Under the pieces are notes generated by a model. That model ran no database searches. It was not told the DNA's origin and saw only the letters and a program-made list of their open reading frames with translations. Both the position numbers and the translations under genes were made by a program. Below are positions 25,365-34,889 of a DNA stretch of 64,000 nucleotides, piece after piece; positions within the stretch are counted from its first letter, which is position 1; each line of letters opens with the position of its first letter. The DNA lies in contig CAVRRZ010000005.1 of NCBI GenBank assembly GCA_963723745.1, positions 1,178,001 through 1,242,000 of the forward strand, written 5' to 3'. The stretch is from CAVRRZ01 sp963723745 (lineage in GTDB: Bacteria > Actinomycetota > Actinomycetes > Mycobacteriales > Geodermatophilaceae).

Positions 25365-26884
25365 GCCGCGGTCTCCGTCCGTGCGAGCTGGTCGAGGAAG
25401 CGCATGCCGCGGGCGTCGTCCTGCGCGGCCTCGAGCGCGGCGGCCACCGAGTAGCAGCGGTCGTCGGCCATCGCCGGCGCCATCACCTGGAGGCCGACCG
25501 GCAGCCCCTCGGACAGACCGCACGGCACCGAGATCGCCGGCAGCCCCGCCAGGCTCGCCGGCAGGGTGCACAGGTCGGCGGCGTACATGGCCAGCGGATC
25601 GTCGACACGCGCGCCGATCGGGAACGCGACGGTCGGCGTCGTGGGGCTGACCAGCACGTCGACCCCGCCGCCGTCCCGGCCGCCCCAAGCGGCGGTGAAG
25701 TCGCGCACGATGAGCGTGCGCACCTTCTGCGCCTGCCCGTAGTAGGCCTCGTAGTAGCCGCTGGACAGTGCGTAGGTGCCCAGGATGATGCGGCGCTTGA
25801 CCTCCGGGCCGAAGCCCGCCTCCCGAGTCAGCGCCATCACGGTGTCCAGGTCGTTCTCGCCGTCGTCGCCGACCCGCAGGCCGTACCGGACGCCGTCGAA
25901 GCGGGCCAGGTTGGACGACGCCTCGCTGGGCGCGATCAGGTAGTACGCCGGCAGGGCGAGGTCGAAGGCCGGGCAGGAGACCTCGCGGATCTCCGCGCCC
26001 AGCGACTCCAGGCGCTGCAGCGCCTCGGCGAAGGCGGCCAGCACGCCGGGCTCGTAGCCGTCGGTGTGCCCCTCGCCGCCGAGCTCGCGGACGACGCCGA
26101 TCTTCAGGCCCGAGAGGTCACCCGAGGCGCCGCGGCGGGCGGCCTCGGCGAGCACCGGCGCGGGGGCGTCGATGCTGGTGGAGTCGGCCGGATCGTGGCC
26201 GGCGATCGCCTCGTGCAACAGCGCGGCGTCCAGGACGGTGCGCGCCATGGGTCCGGCCTGGTCGAGGCTGGAGGAGAAGGCGATCAGCCCGTACCGGGAG
26301 ACCGAGCCGTAGGTCGGCTTGTGCCCGACCAGCCCGGTGACGGCCGCCGGCTGGCGGATCGAGCCGCCGGTGTCGGTGCCGATCGCCCAGGGGGCGAGCC
26401 CGCCGGCGACGGCCGCCGACGAACCACCCGACGACCCGCCGGGGACGCGCTCGGGGTCCCAGGGGTTGCGGGTCGGCCGGTAGGCGGAGTTCTCGGTCGA
26501 GCTGCCCATGGCGAACTCGTCCATGTTGGTCTTGCCCAGCAGCACGGTGCCGGCGTTCTTCAGCCGCGCGGCGACGGTGGCGTCGTACGGCGGGCGCCAG
26601 CCTTCGAGGATCTTCGAGCCGCTGGTGGTGGGCACGCCCGCGGTGACGACGAGGTCCTTGAGCGCGACCGGGATGCCGGCCAGCCCGATGCCGGTGGTTC
26701 CGGTGGCGTCGATCTCCTCGGCGCGGCGCACCGATGCCTCGGGGTCGACGTGCAGGTACGCGCCGAGGTCGTCGTCCTCGGCGGCGATGCGGTCGAGGTA
26801 GGCGCGGGTCACCTCGGCGGAGGTGACCTCCCTGCCGGCGAGCAGCCGGCCGAGCTCGGCGGCGTCGGTGGTGGTGAGACTCAT
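25361..26884 (-). CDS. gatA: Asp/Glu-tRNA(Asn/Gln) amidotransferase subunit A
   Basis: Amidase-signature subunit that produces ammonia from glutamine for GatB. 507 residues. The Ser-cisSer-Lys triad region is visible: the Lys in PVALKDLV near residue 75 and VPGGSSGGSSAAVAGG with GTDTGGSIRQPAA near 150-180. It overlaps gatC by 4 nt upstream and a small membrane-protein gene by 4 nt downstream. Confidence 0.97.
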   Translation of the reverse strand: MSLTTTDAAELGRLLAGREVTSAEVTRAYLDRIAAEDDDLGAYLHVDPEASVRRAEEIDATGTTGIGLAGIPVALKDLVVTAGVPTTSGSKILEGWRPPYDATVAARLKNAGTVLLGKTNMDEFAMGSSTENSAYRPTRNPWDPERVPGGSSGGSSAAVAGGLAPWAIGTDTGGSIRQPAAVTGLVGHKPTYGSVSRYGLIAFSSSLDQAGPMARTVLDAALLHEAIAGHDPADSTSIDAPAPVLAEAARRGASGDLSGLKIGVVRELGGEGHTDGYEPGVLAAFAEALQRLESLGAEIREVSCPAFDLALPAYYLIAPSEASSNLARFDGVRYGLRVGDDGENDLDTVMALTREAGFGPEVKRRIILGTYALSSGYYEAYYGQAQKVRTLIVRDFTAAWGGRDGGGVDVLVSPTTPTVAFPIGARVDDPLAMYAADLCTLPASLAGLPAISVPCGLSEGLPVGLQVMAPAMADDRCYSVAAALEAAQDDARGMRFLDQLARTETAA

Positions 26885-27180
26885 TCCTCTTCCCCCAGGA
26901 TCCGCGGCACCCGGAACCGACCGTCCTCCGCAGCCGGCGCACCGGCGAGGACGACCTCCCGGGGCAGGCTCGGCGTGACGACGTCGGGACGCGTCACGTT
27001 GGTCATGGGGACGGCGTGCGTGGTCGGCGGGGCGTCCTCGACCGCGGCCTCGCCCACGCGGGCCACGGCGTCGAGCACGACGGCGAGCTGACCGGCGAAC
27101 AGGTCGAGCTCCTCGTCGGTCACCGCCAGCCGGGCCAGGCGCGCGAGGTGCGCCACATCGTTCCGGGACAGCGTGCTCAC
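26881..27180 (-). CDS. gatC: Asp/Glu-tRNA(Asn/Gln) amidotransferase subunit C
   Basis: Small clamp subunit that stabilises GatA-GatB. 99 residues from GTG at 27180, with AAGGAGAG upstream. The N-terminal helix SRNDVAHLARLARLAVTDEE and the C-terminal DVVTPSLPREVVLAGAPAAEDGRFRVPRIL are family-typical. First gene of the operon; 213 bp separate it from the divergent ACT-domain gene, enough for both promoters. Confidence 0.95.
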   Translation of the reverse strand: MSTLSRNDVAHLARLARLAVTDEELDLFAGQLAVVLDAVARVGEAAVEDAPPTTHAVPMTNVTRPDVVTPSLPREVVLAGAPAAEDGRFRVPRILGEEE

Positions 27181-27393
27181 GGGGGCGGAAACTCTCCTTC
27201 GTACCGGGATCGACCTGCGGCCGGAGCGCCGGCGTCGTCGCATCGGGTCGGGTCGCCGGGGCTGGACGGCCGACCGGATCACTCTACGCAGCGGCCCGCG
27301 GGGGGCCCTGCCCGCGTCGGCGTCCGCATGGCAGGCTGCCGGTACCGGCGATCGACGGAGATCGGCCCCGCTGCCCGACCGCCCGGAGGAACC

Positions 27394-28062
27394 GTGTCCT
27401 ATCTGCTCCGTCTCGTCCTGCCCGACCGTCCCGGCATCCTCGGCGCCGTCGCGACCGCGCTGGGCACTGCCGGCGCCGACATCGTCTCGCTCGACGTGCT
27501 CGAACGTGCCGACGGCGTCGCCGTCGACGACGTGGTGGTCGACCTGCCGCCGGGCCGCCTCCCGGACAGCCTGATCTCCGCCGCGCAGGCGATCCCGGAC
27601 GTCGAGGTCGAGTCGCTGCGGCCGTTCTCCGGCTCGCTGGACACCCATCGCGAACTCGAGCTGCTCGAGTCGCTGGCGCACGCCGAGGAGGGCACGGCGG
27701 TGAAGCTGCTGGCCGCGGAGCTGCCGCGGGTGCTGCACAGCGGCTGGGCGGCGGTGCTGACCGGGGACGGCGAGGGCCACCAGGTGCGGGCGGCGTCGGA
27801 GGCGGCACCGACGTTCGAGGGCATGTGCCTGCCCTGGCTGCCACTGCGCTCCCCCGTGCTGCTGCCGAGCGAGGCCGGTTGGCTACCGGCCCAGTGGCGC
27901 GAGATGGCCGTGGAGATGATGGCGGCGCCGTTCGCCGACCAGGACGGCACCGTCGTGCTGCTCGGCCGCTCGGGCGGGCCCGCCTACCGCCGCTCGGAGC
28001 TGCTGCGGCTGGTGCACCTGGCCGGGCTGGCCGCGACCGTCGCGCACCTGCCGCCGGCCTGA
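27394..28062 (+). CDS. ACT-domain protein, possible amino-acid sensor
   Basis: 222 residues from GTG at 27394, with GGAGGA upstream. An N-terminal ACT domain (YLLRLVLPDRPGILGAVATA, GADIVSLDVLER) is followed by a linker and a GAF-like C-terminal part (about 85-215) with no catalytic motif. It corresponds by position to Rv3013, next to gatC and ligA in mycobacteria. No partner enzyme is fused; it may bind an amino acid and regulate another protein. It ends 4 nt from the convergent ligA. Confidence 0.75.
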   Translation: MSYLLRLVLPDRPGILGAVATALGTAGADIVSLDVLERADGVAVDDVVVDLPPGRLPDSLISAAQAIPDVEVESLRPFSGSLDTHRELELLESLAHAEEGTAVKLLAAELPRVLHSGWAAVLTGDGEGHQVRAASEAAPTFEGMCLPWLPLRSPVLLPSEAGWLPAQWREMAVEMMAAPFADQDGTVVLLGRSGGPAYRRSELLRLVHLAGLAATVAHLPPA

Positions 28063-28066
28063 TCCC

Positions 28067-30217
28067 TCATCCGCCGTCCCCGACGGTGGCCACCTCGCGC
28101 GCAGCGTCCGGCCCCTCCTCGAGCAGGACCCGGAAGCCGTCGTCGTCCAGGATCGGGGCCTTGACCTGCACGGCCTTGTCGTACTTGCTGCCCGGGTCGG
28201 CCCCGACGACGACGAAGCCGGTCTTCTTGCTGACCGAGCCGGTGACCTTGCCGCCGCGCTCCTGGATGGCGGCGGTAGCCTGGTCGCGGCTGAAGTCGCG
28301 CAGCGAGCCGGTGACGACGACGGTGACGCCGGTGAGCGGCCCCGGTCCGGCGTCCTCGCCCTCGTCTGCCATGCGGACGCCGGCCTGCCGCCACTTCTCG
28401 ACGACCTCGCGGTGCCAGTCGACGGCGAACCAGTCGCGGATGGACGCGGCGATGGTGGGCCCGACGCCGTCGGCGGCGGCCAGTTCCTCCTCGGAGGCCT
28501 CGGCGATCCGGTCGAGGCTGCGGAAGTCGCGGGCGAGCGCCTGCGCGGCCGTGGGGCCGACGTGCCGGATCGACAGGGCGACGAGCACCCGCCAGAGCGG
28601 GACGTCCTTGCGGGTCTGCAAGTTGGCCAGCAACTTGCCGCCGTTGGCCGACAGGGTGCCGTCCTTCTTGGTGAAGAACGCGGCCTGCTCCAGCTGCTCG
28701 GCGTCCAGGAAGAACAGGTCGCCCTCGTCCTGGAGCAGGCCGCTCTGCAGCAGCGCGACCGCCGCCTCGTAGCCGAGGTTCTCGATGTCGAAAGCGCCGC
28801 GGCCGGCGACGTGGAAGACGCGCTCCCGCAGTTGGGCGGGGCAGGAACGGGCGTTCGGGCAGCGGATGTCGGCGTCGCCCTCCTTCTCGGGGCGCAGCTC
28901 GCTGCCGCACTCGGGGCAGTGCGTGGGCATGACGAACTCGCGCTCGTCGCCGGTGCGTGCGGCGACCACGGGTCCGAGCACCTCGGGGATCACGTCGCCG
29001 GCCTTGCGGATGACGACGGTGTCGCCGATCAGCACGCCCTTGCGCTTCACCTCGCCGGCGTTGTGCAGGGTGGCCAGCTGAACCGTGGAACCGGCGACCT
29101 TGACCGGTTCCATGTAGGCGAAGGGGGTGACCCGTCCGGTGCGCCCGACGTTGACGCGGATGTCGAGGAGCTTGGTGGTGGCCTCCTCGGGCGGGTACTT
29201 GAAGGCGATCGCCCAGCGGGGGGCGCGCGAGGTCGACCCGAGCCGGCGCTGCAGCGCGATCTGGTCGACCTTCACGACCACGCCGTCGATCTCGTGCTCC
29301 ACCGAGTGCCGCTGCTCGCGGTACCGCTCGATGAAGGCCCACACGCCCTCGAGATCGTCGACGACCTCGTAGCGGTCGCTGGTGGGCAGGCCCAGCTCGC
29401 GCAGCCGGACGTAGGCCTCGGACTGGTTCTCGGGCCGCCACCCGTCGTGCACACCGATGCCGTGGACGATCAGCCGCAGCGGCCGGGTTGCGGTCACGCG
29501 CGGATCCTTCTGCCGCAGCGAGCCCGCCGCCGCGTTGCGCGGGTTGGCGAAGGGCGCCTTGCCCTGCTCGACCATGGACGCGTTCAGGTCGGCGAAGGCC
29601 TCGACGGGGAAGTAGATCTCGCCGCGCACCTCCAGCCGCTCCGGCAGGTCGTCTCCGGGCAGCTGCTGGGGGATGTCCTTCATCGTGCGGACGTTGGCGG
29701 TCACGTCCTCACCCGTCGTCCCGTCGCCGCGGGTGGCCGCACGCACGAGGCGGCCGCGTTCGTAGAGCAGGGCGACGGCGAGGCCGTCGATCTTCAGCTC
29801 GCAGAGGTACCGGGCGCCGCTACCGACCTCGCGCTCGACCCGTACCGCCCACGCGGACAGCTCGTCGCTGGAGAAGGCGTTGTCCAGTGACTGCATCCGC
29901 TCCAGGTGCTGGACCGGGGCGAACGTCGCAGTGAACCCGCCGTTGACCTTCTGGCTGGGCGAGTCGGGGGTGACCAGCGCCGGGTGCTCGGCCTCGATCG
30001 CCTTCAGCTCGGCCATGAACTCGTCGTACTGGCCGTCGCTGATCAGCGGCTGGTCGAGCACGTAGTAGGCGAACGCGTACCGGTCGAGCTCCTCGGCCAG
30101 CTCGCGGTGCCGCGTGCGGACGTCGTCGGGGACCTCGGTGACGTCCTCTCGGTCGGCCGTAGCGCCGACCGCCGGCTCGTCCGGGGCCGTCTCGTCCAGC
30201 GCAGCATCCGTCGTCAC
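28067..30217 (-). CDS. ligA: NAD-dependent DNA ligase
   Basis: Seals nicks in replication and repair. 716 residues from GTG. The adenylation Lys is in CELKIDGLAVAL near residue 142, with RGDGTTGEDVT after it. It shows an OB fold, a four-Cys zinc site (HCPECGSEL, CPNARSCPAQ near 420-440), helix-hairpin-helix repeats and a C-terminal BRCT domain (GVTVVVTGSLRDFSRDQA). It is complete and all expected motifs are present. Confidence 0.97.
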   Translation of the reverse strand: MTTDAALDETAPDEPAVGATADREDVTEVPDDVRTRHRELAEELDRYAFAYYVLDQPLISDGQYDEFMAELKAIEAEHPALVTPDSPSQKVNGGFTATFAPVQHLERMQSLDNAFSSDELSAWAVRVEREVGSGARYLCELKIDGLAVALLYERGRLVRAATRGDGTTGEDVTANVRTMKDIPQQLPGDDLPERLEVRGEIYFPVEAFADLNASMVEQGKAPFANPRNAAAGSLRQKDPRVTATRPLRLIVHGIGVHDGWRPENQSEAYVRLRELGLPTSDRYEVVDDLEGVWAFIERYREQRHSVEHEIDGVVVKVDQIALQRRLGSTSRAPRWAIAFKYPPEEATTKLLDIRVNVGRTGRVTPFAYMEPVKVAGSTVQLATLHNAGEVKRKGVLIGDTVVIRKAGDVIPEVLGPVVAARTGDEREFVMPTHCPECGSELRPEKEGDADIRCPNARSCPAQLRERVFHVAGRGAFDIENLGYEAAVALLQSGLLQDEGDLFFLDAEQLEQAAFFTKKDGTLSANGGKLLANLQTRKDVPLWRVLVALSIRHVGPTAAQALARDFRSLDRIAEASEEELAAADGVGPTIAASIRDWFAVDWHREVVEKWRQAGVRMADEGEDAGPGPLTGVTVVVTGSLRDFSRDQATAAIQERGGKVTGSVSKKTGFVVVGADPGSKYDKAVQVKAPILDDDGFRVLLEEGPDAAREVATVGDGG

Positions 30218-30257
30218 GGCGAAACGGTATCCGGCCGGTACGACAGCGAATCGCGCA

Positions 30258-30707
30258 TCACCCGGCCGGGGGCGAGACCAGCGGATTGCGCACGCGGAGC
30301 TCGGGGAACCGGCCGAAGTCCCGGTCGACCGTCCACAGCTCCCGCACGCCGTGGTCGAGACAGATCGCGGCGACGCGGGCGTCGTGGACCCGCTGTCCGG
30401 TGGTCCCCCCGTGCTCGATCAGCCCTCGCAGCAGCGGCCAGGTCCCGGTGCGTTCACCGATGACCTCGGCGTTGGGCGCTCGCAGCCAGGCGTCCATCTG
30501 GGCCAGGGCCCGGGACAACGGGGTCGGATCGGAGGAGAACCGCGGACTCGTGACGACGGCGAGGAACTCCCCGACACACGGTCCGGGGACGGCCACGCGC
30601 TCCTTGCCGGGTCCCAGCGCCGCTCGTACTGCCACCAGGGCACGCTCGTGCTCTCGCGTGTCCGGACGATGCGCGTACACCAGCAGATTGGTGTCGAACG
30701 CGATCAC
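30258..30707 (-). CDS. vapC: PIN-domain ribonuclease toxin (VapC-like)
   Basis: 149 residues from GTG at 30707, overlapping the antitoxin stop by GTGA. PIN acidic residues are present: FDTNLLVYAHR at the N-terminus, GEFLAVV near 65, HDARVAAICLDHG near 115 and TVDRDFGRFP near 130. It would be a Mg2+-dependent RNase held inactive by the upstream RHH protein. It lies 40 nt from the ligA start. Confidence 0.88.
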   Translation of the reverse strand: MIAFDTNLLVYAHRPDTREHERALVAVRAALGPGKERVAVPGPCVGEFLAVVTSPRFSSDPTPLSRALAQMDAWLRAPNAEVIGERTGTWPLLRGLIEHGGTTGQRVHDARVAAICLDHGVRELWTVDRDFGRFPELRVRNPLVSPPAG

Positions 30708-30949
30708 CGGTCGGGCCCGTACGCCGCCTCGAGGAAGGCGTCGTGCCCGCCGGCCAGGTACTCCGCCCGGACGCCGCCACTCCCGTAGCTGAGATCCGGC
30801 AGCTCCCAGGAGGACGTCTCGGCGTCCGCTTCGTCGAGGAGTCGGCGCAGACCCTCTTCGATGAGCGACCTCATCGTCGTGCCGCGACGTTCTGCCTCGG
30901 CACGAGCCTCCGCGAAGAGCGCGTCCGCAATCTCGACGGTTGTCTTCAT
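30704..30949 (-). CDS. vapB: Ribbon-helix-helix antitoxin (VapB-like)
   Basis: 81 residues from ATG at 30949 (MKTTVEIADALFAEARAEAE), with the typical RHH strand and two helices to about residue 40, then an acidic/aromatic C-terminal tail that would wrap the toxin. An ATG at 30961 would add MVTH; I prefer 30949 because RHH antitoxins usually start at the strand. It would bind DNA as a dimer and repress its own operon. The gene overlaps vapC by 4 nt. Confidence 0.85.
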   Translation of the reverse strand: MKTTVEIADALFAEARAEAERRGTTMRSLIEEGLRRLLDEADAETSSWELPDLSYGSGGVRAEYLAGGHDAFLEAAYGPDR

Positions 30950-30981
30950 ATGGGTGACCATACTCCGTCATCCATACACCC

Positions 30982-31013
30982 GTAGGCGTGCGTGAGTGAT
31001 CGGTGTCGCCTAC
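30982..31013. promoter_or_regulatory. Possible vapBC operator (short inverted repeat)
   Basis: GTAGGCG at 30982-30988 and CGCCTAC at 31007-31013 form a 7-nt inverted repeat with an 18-nt spacer, 33-64 nt upstream of the preferred vapB start. The position fits autoregulation by an RHH antitoxin. The evidence is weak: short arms in GC-rich DNA. Confidence 0.3.
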
Positions 31014-31509
31014 AGGGATCCGTCTGCAGGGGGCGCTCCCTGCGTAGCCATCCCGTGAGAGCGGCCGGGTGACCCCGGGCCCCCGGGCCGCGCTGTCTGG
31101 AGGACTTCGGCCCCATCTCCGCGGTACTGACACCTTCGCTGGCCTGGGCAGTGGTCGCTTCCTGTCTCATCACCGGCAGCTGGTCCCTGATCACCGCTGG
31201 CCCATGGCGCTGGGCTAGCCACCCTGGTGCTGGCGCTGCCGACGCCACTGGCGCCGTTGCTCCTGCGCGTGCGCCGTCAAGGCGCACCGCTTGCTGCCTC
31301 GCCCGTGAAGGGCCATCGCGGGGCCGTCTCTGAACGGCGCGCTGCGGGCACTGCGAACCGGACGAGACCTTTCCGCGGGAACCCTGTCAAGGTGAGGGGC
31401 TCGACGGCGTGCCCGCGGGAACGCCGGAGAGACCGCGTTCAGTGTCCTGAAGCGGCCCACTCAGTCACAGTCCGGGACCACGGCGGCGATCCCGCCATCA
31501 CCGCAGTTT
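31014..31509. other. Gene-free stretch upstream of vapBC
   Basis: About 500 nt between the vapBC promoter region and a strong hairpin, with no frame I can recognise on either strand. Frames that stay open (minus strand to about 31287, plus strand 31227-31601) have no good ribosome site, and their translations look like random GC-rich sequence. It could be decayed DNA around the toxin-antitoxin pair. I see no tRNA, attachment site or transposase motif. Confidence 0.5.
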
Positions 31510-31557
31510 TTCGAAAGGATGCTGCTATCCGTGGCTGGATAACAGCATCTTTTCGAA
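31510..31557. repeat. AT-richer 21-nt inverted repeat
   Basis: Arms 31510-31530 (TTCGAAAGGATGCTGCTATCC) less one base, and 31537-31557, match at 19 of 21 positions with loop GTGGCT. The two mismatches can form G-U or A-C pairs. The composition is clearly less GC-rich than the surroundings. It lies 78 nt beyond the stop of the MetE-like gene and could act as its terminator or be a palindromic element. Confidence 0.6.
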
Positions 31558-31634
31558 TACCGGCGGGAATGCCCGAGGCCCCGACGACCCGGCGTCCCTG
31601 AGGCCGCCTTCAGGGCGGCCGCGACGGCGCGGCG

Positions 31635-32612
31635 CTACTCGGGTCGCAGGTACTTCGCGGCCTCGCGGACGTGCGCCATCGCGGCGCGCGCGTACCCGGG
31701 CGACGCCCCCGCCAGGCCGCAGGTCGGCGTCAGGGTGACGGCGGCCGGCAGCTGCTCGGCCGGGAAGCCGAGCTCGCGCCACCAGGCCTGCACGCGGGAC
31801 GCGGTCGCCTTCGGCTCCGGCAGCGACGTGTCGGTGCCGGGGACGACGCCGACCAGCAGGTGCGTCCCAGCGTCGACGGCGGTGCCGATCGCGTCGAGGT
31901 CCTGAACCAGTCCCAGGTCGAAGGAGACGCCGGCCGAGCCGGCGGCGCGGAGCAGCGCCATCGGGAAGCGGCGGGCACAGCAGTGCACCACCACCGGCCC
32001 GGGCAGCGCCGAGATGGTGGCGGTGAGCTCGGCCTCGACGTCCGGAGCGTCCAGCGCCGGCAGCTTTCCGAAGCCCGTCGTCGTCGGCAGGCCACCCTGC
32101 AGCACGTCGGGCAGCGACGGCTCGTCGAGCTGGACGACCACCTCGGCGCCGGGCACACGACCACGGACGGCGGCGACGTGGTGCCGGATCCCCTCGACGA
32201 GGGACTGGGCGATGTCGCGGCGGGCCCCGGTGTCCACGATCGCCCGCTCGCCCCGGCTCCGTCCGAGGCCGGCGGCCAGGGTGAACGGTCCGGTGGCCTG
32301 CACCTTGAGCGGTCCGCTGTACCCCTCGGCCTGGTCGTGCAGGGCGTCGAGGTCACGGGCGAGGAACTCCTGCGCGCGGCGCAGGTCGACCCCGGGGCGG
32401 GACACCAGCCGCCAGCCGGCCGGGGTCAGGTCGACGGCCAGGTCGACCAGCAGCGCGGCGGTGCGGCCGATCATGTCCGCCCCCGCACCGCGCGCCGGGA
32501 GTTCGGGCAGGTGCGGCATCGCGGGCAGCTCACCCAGCACCGTGCGCAGCGCCTCGGCCGGGTCGGTGCCCGGCAGCGAGCCGACGCCCGTGGCCGGTCC
32601 CCAGGCGCTCAC
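31635..32612 (-). CDS. MetE-like (cobalamin-independent methionine synthase C-terminal type) protein
   Basis: 325 residues, so only the catalytic barrel of the UROD/MetE family, without the N-terminal half of MetE (about 750 residues). Zinc-ligand positions look conserved: HCC in GPVVVHCCARR (H-x-C) and the Cys in TPTCGLAGAS. The homocysteine-side motif VVQLDEPSL is also present. It matches Rv3015c by position beside ligA and mnmA. Core-MetE proteins can methylate homocysteine with an alternative methyl donor, but that activity is not shown here. The GTG start overlaps the mnmA stop. Confidence 0.8.
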   Translation of the reverse strand: MSAWGPATGVGSLPGTDPAEALRTVLGELPAMPHLPELPARGAGADMIGRTAALLVDLAVDLTPAGWRLVSRPGVDLRRAQEFLARDLDALHDQAEGYSGPLKVQATGPFTLAAGLGRSRGERAIVDTGARRDIAQSLVEGIRHHVAAVRGRVPGAEVVVQLDEPSLPDVLQGGLPTTTGFGKLPALDAPDVEAELTATISALPGPVVVHCCARRFPMALLRAAGSAGVSFDLGLVQDLDAIGTAVDAGTHLLVGVVPGTDTSLPEPKATASRVQAWWRELGFPAEQLPAAVTLTPTCGLAGASPGYARAAMAHVREAAKYLRPE

Positions 32613-33683
32613 GCGGCGGCGGTGATGGTGCCCTGGCCGAGCACCCGGTCACCGCGGCCGGCATCGGGCTCGTAGAGGACGGCTGACTGGCCCGGGGCGA
32701 TCCCGCGCTGCTCCCGCTCCAGCACCAGCCGCAGGCCGCCGTCCGTACCGGCGTGCACCTGGCACGGCACGGCGGAACCGTGCGCGCGCAGTTGCACCTC
32801 GGCCCCGAGCGGCAGCGCCGGGCGCGGGTCCCGTCCAGGTCGGGACGGCGGTCTCCACCGAGTCCACGCCCGCCTGGTCGGCCGTGCCGATGGTGACCGT
32901 GCGGGACACCGGCTCGATCCCCAGCACGTACCGGGGGCGCGCGTCGGCGACGGTCACCCCGAGCCCGCGGCGCTGGCCGACGGTGAAGCCGAACGTGCCG
33001 CCGTGCTCCCCCACCGTCTCGCCGGTGGCCGCGTCGACCACCGGACCGGGCTGCTCGCCGAGGCGCCGCGCGAGGAAGCCGCGGGTGTCGCCGTCGGGGA
33101 TGAAGCAGATGTCGTGCGAGTCGGCCTTGCCGGCGACGGCGAAACCCCGCTCGGCGGCGATCTCGCGCACCCGGTCCTTGGTCATCGACCCGAGCGGGAA
33201 CATCGCACCGGCCAATTGCGCAGGCGTGAGCACACCCAGCACGTACGACTGGTCCTTGCCGGCGTCGACGGACCGACGCAGCTCCCCGCCGGTCAGCCGG
33301 GCGTGGTGCCCGGTGACGACGGCGTCGAAGCCGAGCGCCAGCGCGCGGTCGAGCACCGCGGCGAACTTGATCTTCTCGTTGCAGCGCAGGCACGGGTTCG
33401 GCGTCCGGCCGGCCGCGTACTCGGCGACGAAGTCGTCGATGACGTCGTCACGGAACCGGTCGGCGAGGTCCCACACGTAGAACGGGATGCCGAGCTCGTC
33501 GGCGACCCGGCGCGCGTCGTGCGCGTCCTCGACGCTGCAGCAGCCGCGGGCGCCGCTGCGCAGGGTCTGGCGGTCGGGTGACAGGGCGAGGTGGACGCCG
33601 GTGACGTCGTGTCCCGCATCGACGGCCAGGGCCGCGGCCACCGCCGAGTCGACCCCGCCGCTCATCGCCGCGAGCACCCTCAT
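32609..33683 (-). CDS. mnmA: tRNA 2-thiouridylase MnmA (one frameshift)
   Basis: ATP-dependent 2-thiolation of U34 in Lys, Glu and Gln tRNAs. The ATG at 33683 starts MRVLAAMSGGVDSAVAA (PP-loop). Catalytic cysteines are in NPCLRCNEKIKF and SHDICFIPDGD. The frame breaks near 32835-32850; the C-terminal part continues in another frame from LGAEVQLRAHG to the stop at 32609. Removing one base restores a normal 357-residue protein. It overlaps by 4 nt the cysteine desulfurase that could supply its sulfur. Confidence 0.85.
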
Positions 33684-34889
33684 CGAGACCCCATCCCCGC
33701 CCGGCGCGCCCGCTCCACGACCGGCGCGATCACCTCGAGCACCGCGTCGACGTCGGCGTCGGTCGACGTGTGACCGAGGCTGAAGCGCAGGGAGCTGCGG
33801 GCCCGCTCGCGCGTCGGCACCGACGGCGAGCAGCACGTGGCTGGGGCGGGCGACCCCCGCGCTGCACGCCGAGCCGGTGGAGCACTCGACCCCACGGGCG
33901 TCGAGCAGCATCAGCAGGGCGTCGCCCTCGGCGCCGGGGAAGGACAGGTGCGCGTTACCGGGCAGCCGACCGGGGCCGCCGGCCACGACGTCGTCGAGCG
34001 GGGCGCCGTTGAGCTGGGCGTCGGGCACGGCCGCGACCACACCGGAGACCAGCCTGTCGCGCAGCGCTGGACAGCTCGGCCGCGCGGGCCTCGCGGTTGC
34101 CGACGGTGGTGACCGCCGCCACCGACAGACCGACGATGGCGGCCACGTCGAGCGTGCCGGACCGGACGTCCCGCTCCTGCCCGCCCCCGTGCAGCAGCGG
34201 CGTGCACTCGGCGTCGCGGCGGAGCAGAAGCACGCCCGCGCCCATCGGGCCGCCGAGCTTGTGCCCGGTCATGGTCAGCGCGTCGACCCCGCTGGCCGCG
34301 AAGTCGACCGGCACCTGCCCGACGGCCTGCACCGCGTCGGTGTGCAGCGGCACGCCGACGGCGTGCGCGACCGCGGCGAGCGCAGCGATGTCGCTGACGG
34401 TGCCGATCTCGTTGTTCGCCCACATGACGCTGGCCACCGCGACGTCGGAGCCGTCGCCGAGCGCCTCGGCCAGCGCCTCGGGGTCGACCCGGCCGCTCCG
34501 GAGCACACCGGCAGCCAGGTGACGTCGGCCCCGTCGTGCTTGGCGAGCCACTCGACGCTGTCGAGGACGGCGTGGTGCTCGGCGGGGCTGACCACGATCC
34601 GGCGGCGCCGGGAGTCGGCGGCCCGGCGGGCCCAGAACAGACCCTTGACCGCGAGGTTGTCGCTCTCGGTGCCCCCGCCGGTGAACAGCACCTCCGACGG
34701 GCGGGCGCCCAGTGCCTCGGCGAGCCGCTCGCGGGACTGCTCGGCGACCCGTCGCGCCGCGCGCCCGCTGGCGTGCAGCGAGGAGGCGTTGCCGACGCGG
34801 CCGAGCTGCTCGGTCATCGCGGCGAGCACCTCGGGCAGCACCGGCGTGGTCGCCGCGTGGTCGAGGTACACCGACTCGGACCCGTTCAT
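33680..34889 (-). CDS. iscS: Cysteine desulfurase (IscS/NifS family, three frameshifts)
   Basis: PLP enzyme that takes sulfur from cysteine for thiolation and Fe-S assembly. The ATG at 34889 begins MNGSESVYLDHAATTPVLPEV. The PLP Lys is in MTGHKLGGPMGAGV and the persulfide Cys loop in ECSTGSACSAG. The frame breaks near 34510, 34065 and 33820; the pieces join into a full protein of about 400 residues ending VVERARRAGMGSR. It overlaps mnmA and the upstream transporter gene by 4 nt each. Position matches Rv3025c next to mnmA. Confidence 0.83.

Noticed and set aside
31227..31601. Plus-strand frame of about 124 codons in the gene-free stretch
   Set aside because: No ribosome site, no recognisable domain, and it runs through the palindrome at 31510-31557; probably not a gene.
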